Assembly: GCF_900112425.1 (NCBI RefSeq)
Contig: NZ_FOLP01000004.1
Coordinates: forward strand, 248,001 to 312,000
Direction of reading: 5' to 3'
Length of the DNA stretch: 64,000 bases
Source of the DNA: Variovorax sp. OK212
Lineage (GTDB): Bacteria; Pseudomonadota; Gammaproteobacteria; Burkholderiales; Burkholderiaceae_C
Shown: one piece after another, positions 24,368-33,743 of the stretch
Position numbering within the stretch: position 1 is the stretch's first letter
Layout of the letters: each line of letters starts with the position of its first letter
The notes under the pieces: generated by a model
The model's database searches: none
What the model was told of the DNA's origin: nothing
The model's input: the letters and a program-made list of their open reading frames with translations, nothing else
Translations under genes and position numbers: made by a program

Positions 24368-25471
24368 ATGATCGGAATCGCCGAGGCCTTTTCTTCGCGC
24401 TACGCCCAGGCGCGCCAGAAGTTCCTGCAGGGCTGCGTGAGCGCCGGCCTCACGGTCGAGCCGCATGCGCACCCGCTCAAGGGGCGCGACGGCGAGGAAC
24501 TGTCGATGGACGTCGCGCTCGACGGCAACGCCGATGCCGACAACCTGCTGGTGGTCACCAGCGCCTGCCACGGCGTGGAGGGCCATTGCGGCAGCGGCGT
24601 GCAGGTGTTCGCGCTGCACGACGCCGAATGGCGCGAGAAGGCCAGGGCGCAGGGCGTGGCCGTGCTGTACGTGCACGCGCTCAACCCGCACGGCTTTTCG
24701 CACGGCCGGCGCGTGACGCACGAGAACGTCGACCTGAACCGCAACTTCATCGACTTCTCGAAGCCGGTACCGGTGAACGAGCCCTACGCCAAGCTGCACG
24801 AGCTGCTGCTGCCCGCCACCTGGCCGCCCACGCCCGAGAACCAGGCGGGCGTGGCCAAGTGGATCGACAAGCACGGCGCCACCGCCTACCAGGCGGCCGT
24901 GACCAGCGGGCAGTACCAGTTCGACGACGGCCTGTTCTTCGGCGGCAAGGCGCCGACCTGGAGCAACAAGACCATTCGCGGCGTGCTGCGCCGGCACGCG
25001 GGCCACGCCCGGCGCATCGCCTGGATCGACCTGCACACGGGGCTCGGGCCGAACGGCCTGGGCGAGCGCATCTACGCCGGCAAGGACGACAAGACCGCCT
25101 ATGGCCGCGCCAACGCGTGGTGGGGTACGCCGGCGGCGCCGGTGACCTCGATCTACGACGGTTCTTCCACCTCGGCGCTGCTGCGCGGGCTGATGTGGGA
25201 CTCGGTGTACGAAGAGTGCCCGCAGGCCGAGTACACCGGCATCGCGCTCGAATACGGCACGCTGCCCATCCTGGAGGTGACCGGCGCATTGCGCGCCGAC
25301 CACTGGCTGCACAAGCACCCGCAGGCGCCGGCCGACCTGGCCGACGGCATCCGGGCGCGGATGCTGGAGGCGTTCTACACGGACACCGACGCCTGGCGCG
25401 GGCAGATCGTCAGCCAGGCGAGGCAGGCGATGTTCCAGGCCGTGAACGGCCTGAGCGGCACCGCCGCCTGA
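24368..25471 (+). CDS. DUF2817 family M14-like metallopeptidase
   Basis: Protein of 367 residues. CHGVEGHCGSG (about 73-83) provides the His and Glu zinc ligands of an M14 carboxypeptidase-like fold; NVDLNRNF matches the substrate-binding Asn-Arg pair, and DLHTGLGPNG supplies the second zinc His. No signal peptide is seen, so it is probably cytoplasmic. Substrate unknown; it may act on peptides or amides, together with the upstream amidohydrolase. Convergent with the ABC receptor gene. Confidence 0.85.
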   Translation: MIGIAEAFSSRYAQARQKFLQGCVSAGLTVEPHAHPLKGRDGEELSMDVALDGNADADNLLVVTSACHGVEGHCGSGVQVFALHDAEWREKARAQGVAVLYVHALNPHGFSHGRRVTHENVDLNRNFIDFSKPVPVNEPYAKLHELLLPATWPPTPENQAGVAKWIDKHGATAYQAAVTSGQYQFDDGLFFGGKAPTWSNKTIRGVLRRHAGHARRIAWIDLHTGLGPNGLGERIYAGKDDKTAYGRANAWWGTPAAPVTSIYDGSSTSALLRGLMWDSVYEECPQAEYTGIALEYGTLPILEVTGALRADHWLHKHPQAPADLADGIRARMLEAFYTDTDAWRGQIVSQARQAMFQAVNGLSGTAA

Positions 25472-25487
25472 TCCGCATCCCGAGACC

Positions 25488-25506
25488 CGGACCTTTTGCG
25501 GGTCCG
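25488..25506. terminator. Possible hairpin terminator between convergent genes
   Basis: CGGACC-TTTTGCG-GGTCCG, a 6-bp stem in the 62-bp gap between convergent stops (DUF2817 and ABC receptor). It is followed by TTCC rather than a clean T-run, so termination strength is uncertain. Confidence 0.4.
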
Positions 25507-25533
25507 TTCCTCGGTCTTCAGATTTTCAGGTCT

Positions 25534-26661
25534 TCAGGTCCGGACCTTGCCGTCGCCCGTGAGCATCGACAGTTCCACGAACTTCGACGCCACGTGGCTC
25601 TTCGGCGAGAACGACACCTCGAACCCGCCGAACGGCTGGCGGTCGATGCTTTCCAGCCCGGCGATCAGGCTCTCGCGCGTGGGCTTGCCCGGCGCCTTGC
25701 GCAGGCCTTCGGTCAGCACCTTGGCGGCCAGGTAGCCTTCGATGCCCGAGAAATTGGCGGTGGCGCCGTTGCCGGCCTTGCGCACCGCCTCGGTGAACTC
25801 GCGCGCCAGCGCGTTGGCGGGGTTGAAGGGCGACGGCATCACCTGCGTCACCATCACGCCCGAGGCGTCCTTGCCCAGCTCGTCCGACAGCGCCTGCGTG
25901 CCCACGAACGACAGGTTGAAGAAGGTGCCGCCGAAGCCGGCCTTGCGCGCCTCGCGGATGAACGTGGCGCAGGCCTTGTAAGCACCCACTTGCACCACGG
26001 CGTCGGGCCGCGCGTCCATGATGTTCTTCACCGCCTGGGCCACGTCGGACGAGTTGCGCTCCACCGTGCCCAGCGCCACCGGCTTGAGCTGCTGCTGCTC
26101 GAGCGCCTGCGTCACGCCGTCGAGGCCGGCCTTGCCGTAGGCGTCGTTCTGATAGAAGACCGCGATCTTCTTCAGGCCCAGGTGGGTGAGCTGCTTGACC
26201 ATCAGCGCCGTCTCGTCGTTGTACGAGGCGCGCAGGTGGAACACGTTCTTCTGGAACGGCTCGCGCAGCGACATCGCGCCGGTGAGCGGGGCGATGAACG
26301 GCACCCGGTCCTTCACCGCCAGCGGCAGCGCGGCCAGGCTGGTCGGCGTGCCGACGTAGCCGAACAGCGCAAACACGTCCTCGTCGATGAGCTTCTGCGT
26401 ATTGGCCGCGCAGCGGTCGGGCTCGTAGCCGTCGTCGAGGTTCTTGATCACCACGTTGCGGCGGCCCGGCTGGGCGTTGTACTGGTCCAGGAACAGCTTG
26501 GCGCCCTGGTGGAACTGCACGCCCAGCTGTGCCGCCGGGCCGGTGAAAGGCGCCGACTGGCCGAGCACCAGTGGCGTGTCGCCCTGCGCGCGGGCGATGC
26601 CGAAGCCGCCCAGCGCCGCCGCGCCTGCGGCCAAAGAAAAATGTCGTCGATTCATCGTCAT
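25534..26661 (-). CDS. Branched-chain-amino-acid-type ABC substrate-binding protein
   Basis: Protein of 375 residues from the ATG at 26661, which has a GGGAGG site (ATG at 26655 also possible). It begins with a signal sequence containing NRRHFSLAAGAAALGG, twin-arginine-like but without a full consensus. The LivJ/LivK-type two-lobed receptor is clear (QSAPFTGPAAQLGVQF, YVGTPTSLAALPLA, FYQNDAYGKAGLDGV). It delivers a small ligand to an ABC importer; no permease or ATPase genes are adjacent, so it is an orphan receptor. Divergent from the molybdopterin oxidoreductase across 51 bp. Confidence 0.9.
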   Translation of the reverse strand: MTMNRRHFSLAAGAAALGGFGIARAQGDTPLVLGQSAPFTGPAAQLGVQFHQGAKLFLDQYNAQPGRRNVVIKNLDDGYEPDRCAANTQKLIDEDVFALFGYVGTPTSLAALPLAVKDRVPFIAPLTGAMSLREPFQKNVFHLRASYNDETALMVKQLTHLGLKKIAVFYQNDAYGKAGLDGVTQALEQQQLKPVALGTVERNSSDVAQAVKNIMDARPDAVVQVGAYKACATFIREARKAGFGGTFFNLSFVGTQALSDELGKDASGVMVTQVMPSPFNPANALAREFTEAVRKAGNGATANFSGIEGYLAAKVLTEGLRKAPGKPTRESLIAGLESIDRQPFGGFEVSFSPKSHVASKFVELSMLTGDGKVRT

Positions 26662-26712
26662 GTTCAAAACCCCCTCCCGCGCGCTGTCTCGCGCACAAAT
26701 TAGACTTGCCCG

Positions 26713-28776
26713 ATGCCCCACGCACCGGATTCCCTGCTCGAAGAAGCACCCCTGCCCGCCACCGTTTCCACGGTGCTGGGCGCCTGCCCCCACGACTGCC
26801 CGGACACCTGCGCCCTGGTCACCACCGTCAAGGACGGGGTGGCCGTGAAGCTGCAGGGCAATGCCGCGCATTCGCATACCGGGGGTGTGCTGTGCACCAA
26901 GGTGTCGCGCTACATCGAGCGCAACGACCATGCCGAAAGGCTGGTACAGCCGCTCAAGCGCGTCGGCCCCAAGGGTTCCGGCCAGTTCGAGCCGGTGAGC
27001 TGGGACGACGCGCTGGACGACATCGCCAGGCATCTTGAAGTATTACAGGGAAAACCCGAAGACATTGTCCCCTACAGCTATGCGGGAACCATGGGTCTGG
27101 TGCAGGGCGAGTCGATGGACCGTCGTTTTTTCCACAAGCTGGGCGCCACCCTGCTGGACCGCACGATCTGCTCCATGGCCGGCGGCGAGGCCATGGTCTA
27201 CACGCTGGGCGCCAAGGTCGGCATGCGGATCGAGTTCTTCGCCGAGGCCAAGCTGATCCTGATCTGGGGCAGCAACTCGATCGCCAGCAACCTGCATTTC
27301 TGGCGCCACGCCCAGGCCGCCAAACGCGCCGGCGCGCGGCTGGTGTGCATCGACCCGCGCCGCACCGAAACCGCCGACAAGTGCGACGAGCACGTCGCGC
27401 TGCTGCCCGGCACCGACGCCGCGCTGGCGCTGGCGCTGATGCACGAGCTCATCGTGCACGACTGGCTCGACCACGACTACATCGCCAGCCACACGCTGGG
27501 CTGGGAGCAACTGCGCGAGCGCGCGCTGCAGTGGCCGCCGTCGCGCGCGGCCGAGGTCTGCGGCATTCCCGAAGCGCAGATCGTGGCGCTGGCCCAGGCC
27601 TACGGCACCACCAAGCCGGCCGCCATCCGCCTGAACTACGGCATGCAGCGCGTGCGCGGCGGCGGCAACGCGGCGCGCGCCATCGCCTGCCTGCCGGCGC
27701 TGATGGGCGCCTGGCGCGACCGCGCGGGCGGCCTGCTGCTGAGCAGCTCGGGCCACTACCCGGTGGACCGCGCCGCGTTGCAGCGCCCCGACCTGCTGGC
27801 CGGGCGCAAGCCGCGCACCATCAACATGAGCACCATCGGCGACGCGCTGCTGGACACCGCCCACCCGGTGAAGGCCATCGTGGTCTACAACAGCAACCCG
27901 GTGGCCGTGGCGCCCGAGTCGGCCAAGGTGGCGGCGGGCTTCGCGCGCGAAGACCTGTTCACCGTGGTGCTGGAGCAGTTCCGCACCGACACCGCCGACT
28001 ACGCCGACTACCTGCTGCCCGCCACCACACAGCTGGAGCACTGGGACATCCACTGCAGCTACGGCCACACCGACGTGCTGCTGAACCGCCCGGCCGTGGC
28101 GCCGCGCGGCGAGGCCCGCAGCAACGCCTGGGTGTTCCGCGAACTGGCGCGCCGCATGGGCTTCACCGAGCCCTGCTTCTCCGATTCCGACGAGGCGCTG
28201 TGCCGCACCGCCTTCGCCGAGAACGCCATCGACTTTCCCCAGTTGCTGGAACAGGGCTTCACCAGCGTGAAGCTGCCCGAGGCCCCGTTCGCCGAAGGCA
28301 AGTTCCCCACGCCCTCGGGCCGCTGCGAATTCTTCAGCGCCCGGCTGGAGGCCATGGGCATGAACGGCGTGCCCGACCACGTGCCCAACTGGGAGCCGGC
28401 CGGCAGCTCGACCGACTTCCCGCTGGCCATGATCTCGCCGCCGGCGCGCAACTTCCTCAATTCGACCTTCGTGAATGTGACCAGCCTGCGCGCCATCGAG
28501 GTGGAGCCGCTGCTGGAGATCCATGCGGAAGACGCCGCCGCCCGCGGCATCGAGGACGGCTCGCTCGTGCGCGTGTTCAACAAGCGCGGCGAGCACCGCT
28601 GCCGCGCCGAGGTGTCGCGCCGCGCGCGCCAGGGCGTGGTGCACGGCATGGGCATCTGGTGGCGCAAGCTCGGCATGGACGGCACCAACGTCAACGAGCT
28701 GACCAGCCAGCGCCTGACCGACATCGGCCGCGGCCCGACCTTCTACGACTGCCTCGTCGAGGTCGAGAAGGCGTGA
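26713..28776 (+). CDS. Molybdopterin-containing oxidoreductase, DMSO reductase family
   Basis: Protein of 687 residues. Cys25, Cys29, Cys33 and Cys61 (CPHDCPDTC then GVLC) form a 4Fe-4S site, followed by molybdopterin domains (WDDALDDIARHL, LIWGSNSIASNLHFW, CIDPRRTETA) and the C-terminal molydopterin-dinucleotide-binding domain (EIHAEDAAARGIEDGSLVRV). There is no Tat signal, so it is cytoplasmic. Substrate and electron partner cannot be read; uncharacterised homologues are common in Burkholderiales. The stop overlaps the GTG of the next gene. Confidence 0.9.
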   Translation: MPHAPDSLLEEAPLPATVSTVLGACPHDCPDTCALVTTVKDGVAVKLQGNAAHSHTGGVLCTKVSRYIERNDHAERLVQPLKRVGPKGSGQFEPVSWDDALDDIARHLEVLQGKPEDIVPYSYAGTMGLVQGESMDRRFFHKLGATLLDRTICSMAGGEAMVYTLGAKVGMRIEFFAEAKLILIWGSNSIASNLHFWRHAQAAKRAGARLVCIDPRRTETADKCDEHVALLPGTDAALALALMHELIVHDWLDHDYIASHTLGWEQLRERALQWPPSRAAEVCGIPEAQIVALAQAYGTTKPAAIRLNYGMQRVRGGGNAARAIACLPALMGAWRDRAGGLLLSSSGHYPVDRAALQRPDLLAGRKPRTINMSTIGDALLDTAHPVKAIVVYNSNPVAVAPESAKVAAGFAREDLFTVVLEQFRTDTADYADYLLPATTQLEHWDIHCSYGHTDVLLNRPAVAPRGEARSNAWVFRELARRMGFTEPCFSDSDEALCRTAFAENAIDFPQLLEQGFTSVKLPEAPFAEGKFPTPSGRCEFFSARLEAMGMNGVPDHVPNWEPAGSSTDFPLAMISPPARNFLNSTFVNVTSLRAIEVEPLLEIHAEDAAARGIEDGSLVRVFNKRGEHRCRAEVSRRARQGVVHGMGIWWRKLGMDGTNVNELTSQRLTDIGRGPTFYDCLVEVEKA

Positions 28777-29897
28777 GGCTTCTTTCCGCGCTCGCGCTGG
28801 CCGGCCCGCTGTTGCTGGGCGGCTGCGCCGACCTGGGCTACTACTGGCAGTCGGCCAGCGGCCACATCGGCATCATGCGGGCGGCCAAGCCCGTGCCCGA
28901 GTGGCTGGCCGACCCGGCCGTGTCGGCGGCGCTGAAGGCCAAGCTCGAACTCACGCAGCGCATCCGCGCCTTCGCCTCGTCGCAGCTGGGCCTGCCCGAC
29001 AACCCCAGCTACAAGTCGTACGCCGACCTGCACCGCGCCGCCGCCGTGTGGAACGTGGTGGCCGCGCCGCCGTACTCGCTCACGCTGAAGAGCTGGTGCT
29101 TCCCGGTGGCGGGTTGCGTGGGCTACCGCGGCTACTACGACGAGGCGGCGGCCAAGGCCGAAGCCCAGACGCAGAAGACGAGCGGCATGGAAGTGGCCGT
29201 GTACCCCGTGCCCGCGTACTCCACGCTCGGCTGGATGAACTGGGCCGGCGGCGATCCGCTGCTGTCCACCTTCATCGGCTACCCCGAAGGCGAGCTGGCG
29301 CGCCTTGTGTTCCACGAACTCGCGCACCAGGTGCTCTACGTGGCCGGCGACACGGTGTTCAACGAGTCGTACGCCACCGCGGTCGAGCGTATCGGCGGCG
29401 CGATGTGGCTGCAGCGCGAGGCCGGCGAGCCGGCGCGGCGCGAGTATGCGCAGTTCGACGGCCAGCGGCAGGACTTCCGGGCGCTCGCGCTGGACACCCG
29501 CCGCGCGCTCACGAAGGTCTACGAGTCGCCCGAAGCCAAGGCCGAGGACTGGACCAGGGTCGAAGCCATGAAGCAGGCCGCCATGGCCGACTTCCGCGAT
29601 CGCTACCAGAAGCTCAAGGCCGCCTGGAGCGGCCCGCGCCAGAACGCCTACGACGCCTGGGTGGCGCGCGCCAACAACGCGGCGTTCGGCGCGCAGGGCG
29701 CCTACGACGACCTGGTGCCCGGCTTCGAGGCGCTGTTCGACCGCGAAGGCCGCGACTGGCCGCGCTTTTACACTGCAGTCAAGCGCATTGCCGCGCTGCC
29801 GACCGATGCGCAGCGCCGCAGCGCGCTCCAGGCGGCCAGCGGCGTCCTGCAAACCCATTCCAGCCCGGAACACAAAATCGGAGATCACGGTGCCTGA
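28773..29897 (+). CDS. DUF2265 (putative aminopeptidase) lipoprotein
   Basis: Protein of 374 residues from a GTG at 28773 that overlaps the upstream stop (GTGA). A lipobox LGGC lies at about residue 17. The zinc motif HELAHQ (FHELAHQVLY, about 185-190) plus a downstream Glu in FNESYAT fit a gluzincin-type metallopeptidase, as in the DUF2265 family labelled putative aminopeptidase. A periplasmic, membrane-anchored peptidase is the likely product. Its coupling to a cytoplasmic molybdoenzyme is not explained. It overlaps the next gene by 8 bp. Confidence 0.85.
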   Translation: MRLLSALALAGPLLLGGCADLGYYWQSASGHIGIMRAAKPVPEWLADPAVSAALKAKLELTQRIRAFASSQLGLPDNPSYKSYADLHRAAAVWNVVAAPPYSLTLKSWCFPVAGCVGYRGYYDEAAAKAEAQTQKTSGMEVAVYPVPAYSTLGWMNWAGGDPLLSTFIGYPEGELARLVFHELAHQVLYVAGDTVFNESYATAVERIGGAMWLQREAGEPARREYAQFDGQRQDFRALALDTRRALTKVYESPEAKAEDWTRVEAMKQAAMADFRDRYQKLKAAWSGPRQNAYDAWVARANNAAFGAQGAYDDLVPGFEALFDREGRDWPRFYTAVKRIAALPTDAQRRSALQAASGVLQTHSSPEHKIGDHGA

Positions 29898-30204
29898 CAT
29901 CCACATCGAACGCAACCACACGCTGGGCATTGCCGGCGCGCGCGCCGTCGCGCACAAATGGATCCAGCAGGCCGAACAGGAGTTCGGCCTCGAATGCGTC
30001 TACACCCAGGGCGACGGCCTCGACGTGGCCACCTTCACCCGCGCCGGCATCGACGGCACCGTCGAGGTCACCGAGAGCACCTTCAAGCTCGACGCGACGC
30101 TGGGCTTCCTGTTCAGCAGCTTCAGCGAAATGATCGAGCAGAAGATCACGCGCAACCTCGACGCGATGCTCGAATCCCGGCGCGGCGGCACCCGCCTCGC
30201 CTGA
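29890..30204 (+). CDS. Polyhydroxyalkanoic-acid-system family protein
   Basis: Protein of 104 residues from a GTG at 29890, with GGAG at suitable spacing. The start PDIHIERNHTLGIAGAR and the later FLFSSFSEMIEQKITRNLD segment match the small PHA-system (PHA_gran_rgn) family that is often near PHA genes. The exact role is unknown. It overlaps the DUF2265 stop by 8 bp, so the trio 26713-30204 is likely one transcript. Confidence 0.8.
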   Translation: MPDIHIERNHTLGIAGARAVAHKWIQQAEQEFGLECVYTQGDGLDVATFTRAGIDGTVEVTESTFKLDATLGFLFSSFSEMIEQKITRNLDAMLESRRGGTRLA

Positions 30205-30238
30205 CCTGGGCTGAGCTGACACCGCCAGGTTCGAGAAG

Positions 30239-30976
30239 TCAGGCGATCGTGTAGCCGCCGTCCACCGGCAGCGCCACGCCGCTCACCATCGACGCGCCGT
30301 CGCTCAGCAGGAACAGGACCGGCGCCACCACTTCCTCGACCTGCGCGAAGCGGCCCAGCGGAATCCCGCGGATGGCCGCGGCGCTCTTGTCTGGATCGGC
30401 CCAGGCCTGCTCGGCCATCGGCGTGAGCGTGACGGTCGGGTTCACGCTGTTCACGCGGATGCCGTGCGGCCCGAACTCCAGGCACAGCGAGCGCGTGATC
30501 GCGTCCATCGCGGCCTTCGACGCGCAATAGCAAAGGTGCGCGTCGAGCGCCACCAGCGCGGCCTGGCTCGACACGTTGACGATGCTGCCGCGCACGCCGG
30601 CCGCGATCATCGCCTTGCCGCAGCGCGAGGCCACGAGCGCCGCGGCGCGCGCGTTCACGGCCATCACGGCGTCGAAGTTGTCGGCCCGCAGGTCGACGGC
30701 CGGCTCGAGCAATGCGATGCCTGCGCAATTCACCACGAGGTCGAATGCGGGCAATGCCGCCAGTGCGTTTTCCAGCGCGCCTGTGTCGGCCACATCGAGC
30801 ACCAGCGGCGTGCAGCCGGCCTCCATGTGCAGGGCCGCCAGCGCCGCGGCGTTGCGGCCCACGGCCGTGACCTGCGCGCCGGCCTGCGCCAGGCGCGCGG
30901 CCACCGCGCGGCCGATGCCGCTGCTCGCGCCCGTCACCAGCGCTCGTTTGTTGGAGAAGTCGAAGGAGGTTGTCAT
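30239..30976 (-). CDS. SDR, L-xylulose-reductase-like (polyol operon)
   Basis: Protein of 245 residues. Motifs: TGASSGIGR (about 15-23), NCAG at the NNAG position, catalytic Ser in NVSSQAAL, and YCASK. DFSNKRALVTGASSGIGRAVA and MAVNARAAALVASRCGKAM resemble dicarbonyl/L-xylulose reductase and related sugar SDRs. It probably interconverts a ketose and a polyol. Last gene of the polyol operon, 44 bp after the FGGY kinase. Confidence 0.85.
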   Translation of the reverse strand: MTTSFDFSNKRALVTGASSGIGRAVAARLAQAGAQVTAVGRNAAALAALHMEAGCTPLVLDVADTGALENALAALPAFDLVVNCAGIALLEPAVDLRADNFDAVMAVNARAAALVASRCGKAMIAAGVRGSIVNVSSQAALVALDAHLCYCASKAAMDAITRSLCLEFGPHGIRVNSVNPTVTLTPMAEQAWADPDKSAAAIRGIPLGRFAQVEEVVAPVLFLLSDGASMVSGVALPVDGGYTIA

Positions 30977-31020
30977 GTCGAATGCATCGCGATGGGCGTT
31001 CGTGCTCGGGGCGCAGCCAT

Positions 31021-32547
31021 TCACTTCAGCCGATGCATCGCATCGCGCAACGCCGGATAAAGCGACTTGTAGATCTCGAAGCGCTCGCGGTACACCGCCT
31101 GCGCCGCGGGTTCGGGCCGCGCGCGTTCCACCAGCGTGACCCAGCCGCGCTCGGCCGTCGCCGCATCGACCAGCCCCGCGCCCAGCGCGGCGAGCATGGC
31201 CGCGCCGAGTGCCGCCTCGACCTCTTCCTCGATGGTGAACACCGGGTAGCCCGTGATGTCGGCCACGATCTGCATCCACAGGTCGGAGTGCGCCGCGCCG
31301 CCGACCACGATGAGCCGGTCGTCCAGCGGCTGGCCGCTTTGCCGCCCCGCCTCGATGTTGTGCTGCAGCGCGAAGCTCACGCCTTCGAGCACCGCGCGGT
31401 ACAGGTGCGCGCGGCTGTGCGCGAGCGACAGGCCGATGAACGCGCCCTTGGCCTGCGCGTCCCAGATGGGGCTGCGCTCGCCCATCAGGTAGGGCAGGAA
31501 CACCAGGCCCTGCGCGCCCGGCGGCACGTCGACGGCCTTGCGCTCGATGAGCGCGTGCGCGTCCTCGCCGGTGCGCGCGGCCTCGGCCACCTCGGCCTGG
31601 CAGAAGGCTTCGCGGAACCACGTGATGGCCGCGCCCGCGGTGATCGCGCCGCCGAACACATAGCTGCGGTCGGCGCCGCGGTACACGTGCGGCATGGTGA
31701 TGAGCTGGTGCCGCGCATCGACCGTCGGGCTCACGAAGCCCCAGCACATGCTGGTGCCGATCATCGCGACGTGGTCGCCGCTGCCGGTGACGCCCGCGCA
31801 GAAGGTGGCCACCGCCGCATCGACGCCGCCCGCCATCAGCGGCATGCCTTCGGCAAGGCCCAGCTTCTCGGCCCATTCGGCGCTCAGCCCGCCGACCACG
31901 TCGCTCGACTCCACGAGGCGCGGCGGCATCATGCGCGCCGGAATGCCGAGCATGCCCATCGCCTCGCCGGACCACTGGCGCCGCTGCGCGTCGTACACGC
32001 CGCCGATGTTTCCGGCCGAACTGTGGTCCACCGCGAGCTCGCCCGTGAGCCGCCAGTTGATGTAGCTGTTAGGCGGCAGGAAGTGGCGCGTGTTCTCCCA
32101 CACCCGCGGCAGGTGCTCGCGCACCCACAGGATCTTGGTGAAGCCGTGGTAGCTGTCCACGCCGTTGCCGGTGATGGCCTCGAGCCGCGGCACGTCGACG
32201 TTCGCGTTCACCCATGCCACTTCGTCGGTGGCGCGGCGGTCCATCCAGATCAGGCAGGGGTGCAGCGGCTGCATCGCGTCATCGACCGGAATGCCCGCGC
32301 CGCCGTACAGGCTGCTCACGCACATCGCCGCGATGTCGGCCGGGGCCACGCCGCTGGCCGCCACGCAGGCGCGCACGCTCTCGCACACCGCGTCGAACCA
32401 CACCGCGCAGTCCTGCTGGGCCCACAGGGGCTTGGGTGTTTCGGGCTGGTAGGCCACGCTGCGTTGCGAATGCACCTTGCCGTCGATGCCGACCAGCAGG
32501 CACTTGGTGCTCTGCGTGCCGATGTCGACGCCGATCACGTATTTCAT
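31021..32547 (-). CDS. FGGY family carbohydrate kinase
   Basis: Protein of 508 residues. GVDIGTQSTK (phosphate-1 region, about 6-15), CLIWMDRRA (sugar contact), GGVDAAVATFCAGV and GTSMCWGF are FGGY features. Members phosphorylate D-xylulose, L-ribulose, glycerol or erythritol; the exact sugar is not fixed by sequence. In context the dehydrogenase would make a ketose that this enzyme phosphorylates for entry into the pentose phosphate pathway. It starts 12 bp after the dehydrogenase stop. Confidence 0.9.
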   Translation of the reverse strand: MKYVIGVDIGTQSTKCLLVGIDGKVHSQRSVAYQPETPKPLWAQQDCAVWFDAVCESVRACVAASGVAPADIAAMCVSSLYGGAGIPVDDAMQPLHPCLIWMDRRATDEVAWVNANVDVPRLEAITGNGVDSYHGFTKILWVREHLPRVWENTRHFLPPNSYINWRLTGELAVDHSSAGNIGGVYDAQRRQWSGEAMGMLGIPARMMPPRLVESSDVVGGLSAEWAEKLGLAEGMPLMAGGVDAAVATFCAGVTGSGDHVAMIGTSMCWGFVSPTVDARHQLITMPHVYRGADRSYVFGGAITAGAAITWFREAFCQAEVAEAARTGEDAHALIERKAVDVPPGAQGLVFLPYLMGERSPIWDAQAKGAFIGLSLAHSRAHLYRAVLEGVSFALQHNIEAGRQSGQPLDDRLIVVGGAAHSDLWMQIVADITGYPVFTIEEEVEAALGAAMLAALGAGLVDAATAERGWVTLVERARPEPAAQAVYRERFEIYKSLYPALRDAMHRLK

Positions 32548-32559
32548 GGGTGTTGTCTC

Positions 32560-33690
32560 TCAGGATCGGGGCTGCGGCTTGAGCAGCACCTTGATGGAAT
32601 CCAGCGAGTTTGCCAGCGCGAAGGCGCGCTCCCATTCGGTCAGCGGGAAGTCGTGCGTGACGATGCCCTTCGAGGTGGCGAGGCCGCGCGCCAGCAGGTC
32701 GATGGCGATGGGGTAGCAGTAGGGACCGAGGTGCGCGCCGCGCACGTCGAGCTCCTTGCGGTCGCCGATGATCGACCAGTCGGCACTGGTTTCCGCGCCG
32801 AACACGCTGAACTCCACGAAACGCCCGAGCCGGCGGATCATGTCCAGGCCCTGCGTCACGCCGATGGGCGCGCCCGTGGTCTCGATGTACACGTCGCAGC
32901 CGTAGCCTTCGGTCAGGTCCTTGACGACGGCGCCGGCGTCCTCGGCCTTCGGGTTGACGACGACGTCGGCGCCGTACTGCTTCGCCAGCGCGAGGCGCTC
33001 GGGCACGAGGTCGATCACGATCAGCTTCTTCGGCGTCTTCAGCGCGGCCACCTGCACCATCATCAGGCCCAGCGGGCCGGCGCCGGCGATCACCACCACG
33101 TCGTCGAGCTGGATGTCGCCGCGGTTCACGGTGTGGATCGCGCAGGCGAGCGGCTCGATGATGGCCGCGTCTTCCAGCGGGATGCCGTCGGGGATTTTGT
33201 GCACGCGCGAGGTGGACGGCAGTCGCATGAAGTCGGCCATGCCGCCGTCGGCCACGACGCGCTGGAAGCCGAAGATGTTGTGCACCTCGCACATCCAGTA
33301 CTTGCCGGTGGTGCAGAAGCGGCACTTGCCGCAGGGCACGATCTGCTCGGCGATCACGCGGTCGCCTTTTTCCACGCCGAAGTGGTCCGCCGCGCCTTCG
33401 CCGAGTGCCTCGACGTAGCCGAAGAATTCATGGCCCGGAATGACCGGCGCCTTGACCCACGAGGGCTGGCCGTCGCCGCCCCAGAACATCTTCGCGCCCG
33501 AGTGGCACTTGCAGTCTGAGGCGCAGATGCCGCAGGCGGCGATGGAGATCAGCAGCTCGTTCGGGCCGATGGCGGGCAGGGCGACGGTTTCGAGCCGGTA
33601 GTCCTTGGGGCCGTGGCAGACGACGGCCTGCATGGCGGCGAGTTCACCGATGGCGCCCGATGCGCCGGGCTGGAGCTTTTGATAAGACAT
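32560..33690 (-). CDS. Zinc-dependent polyol dehydrogenase (erythritol/L-threitol dehydrogenase-like)
   Basis: Protein of 376 residues from the ATG at 33690 (AAGGA site). Medium-chain dehydrogenase: catalytic-zinc region GICASDCKCHSG and PGHEFFG, structural zinc cysteines CGKCRFC then YWMC, and the GAGPLGLMMVQ nucleotide fold. The blocks HGPKDYRLE, SGAKMFWGGD and IVPCGKCRFC resemble the EltD-type erythritol/L-threitol dehydrogenases described in Mycobacterium smegmatis. It would oxidise a C4 or C5 polyol to a ketose with NAD. A 176-bp gap with an inverted repeat separates it from the permease gene. Confidence 0.88.
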   Translation of the reverse strand: MSYQKLQPGASGAIGELAAMQAVVCHGPKDYRLETVALPAIGPNELLISIAACGICASDCKCHSGAKMFWGGDGQPSWVKAPVIPGHEFFGYVEALGEGAADHFGVEKGDRVIAEQIVPCGKCRFCTTGKYWMCEVHNIFGFQRVVADGGMADFMRLPSTSRVHKIPDGIPLEDAAIIEPLACAIHTVNRGDIQLDDVVVIAGAGPLGLMMVQVAALKTPKKLIVIDLVPERLALAKQYGADVVVNPKAEDAGAVVKDLTEGYGCDVYIETTGAPIGVTQGLDMIRRLGRFVEFSVFGAETSADWSIIGDRKELDVRGAHLGPYCYPIAIDLLARGLATSKGIVTHDFPLTEWERAFALANSLDSIKVLLKPQPRS

Positions 33691-33743
33691 GGGTTCCTTG
33701 TGGTCGAAGAGGGTGTTGGGATTGGTGTTGGTGTCGGTGTCGG

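Noticed and set aside
23048..25318. A 756-codon minus-strand open frame
   Set aside because: It lies antisense to two clear peptidase genes and consists of His/Arg/Val-rich low-information sequence.
27345..29897. An 850-codon plus-strand frame ending in the DUF2265 protein
   Set aside because: The front half is a frame-shifted reading of the molybdoenzyme gene. The GTG at 28773 gives a normal lipoprotein signal.
30970..33519. An 849-codon plus-strand frame opposite the FGGY kinase and dehydrogenase genes
   Set aside because: It is antisense to two recognised enzymes, with His/Arg/Ala-rich sequence and no motif.
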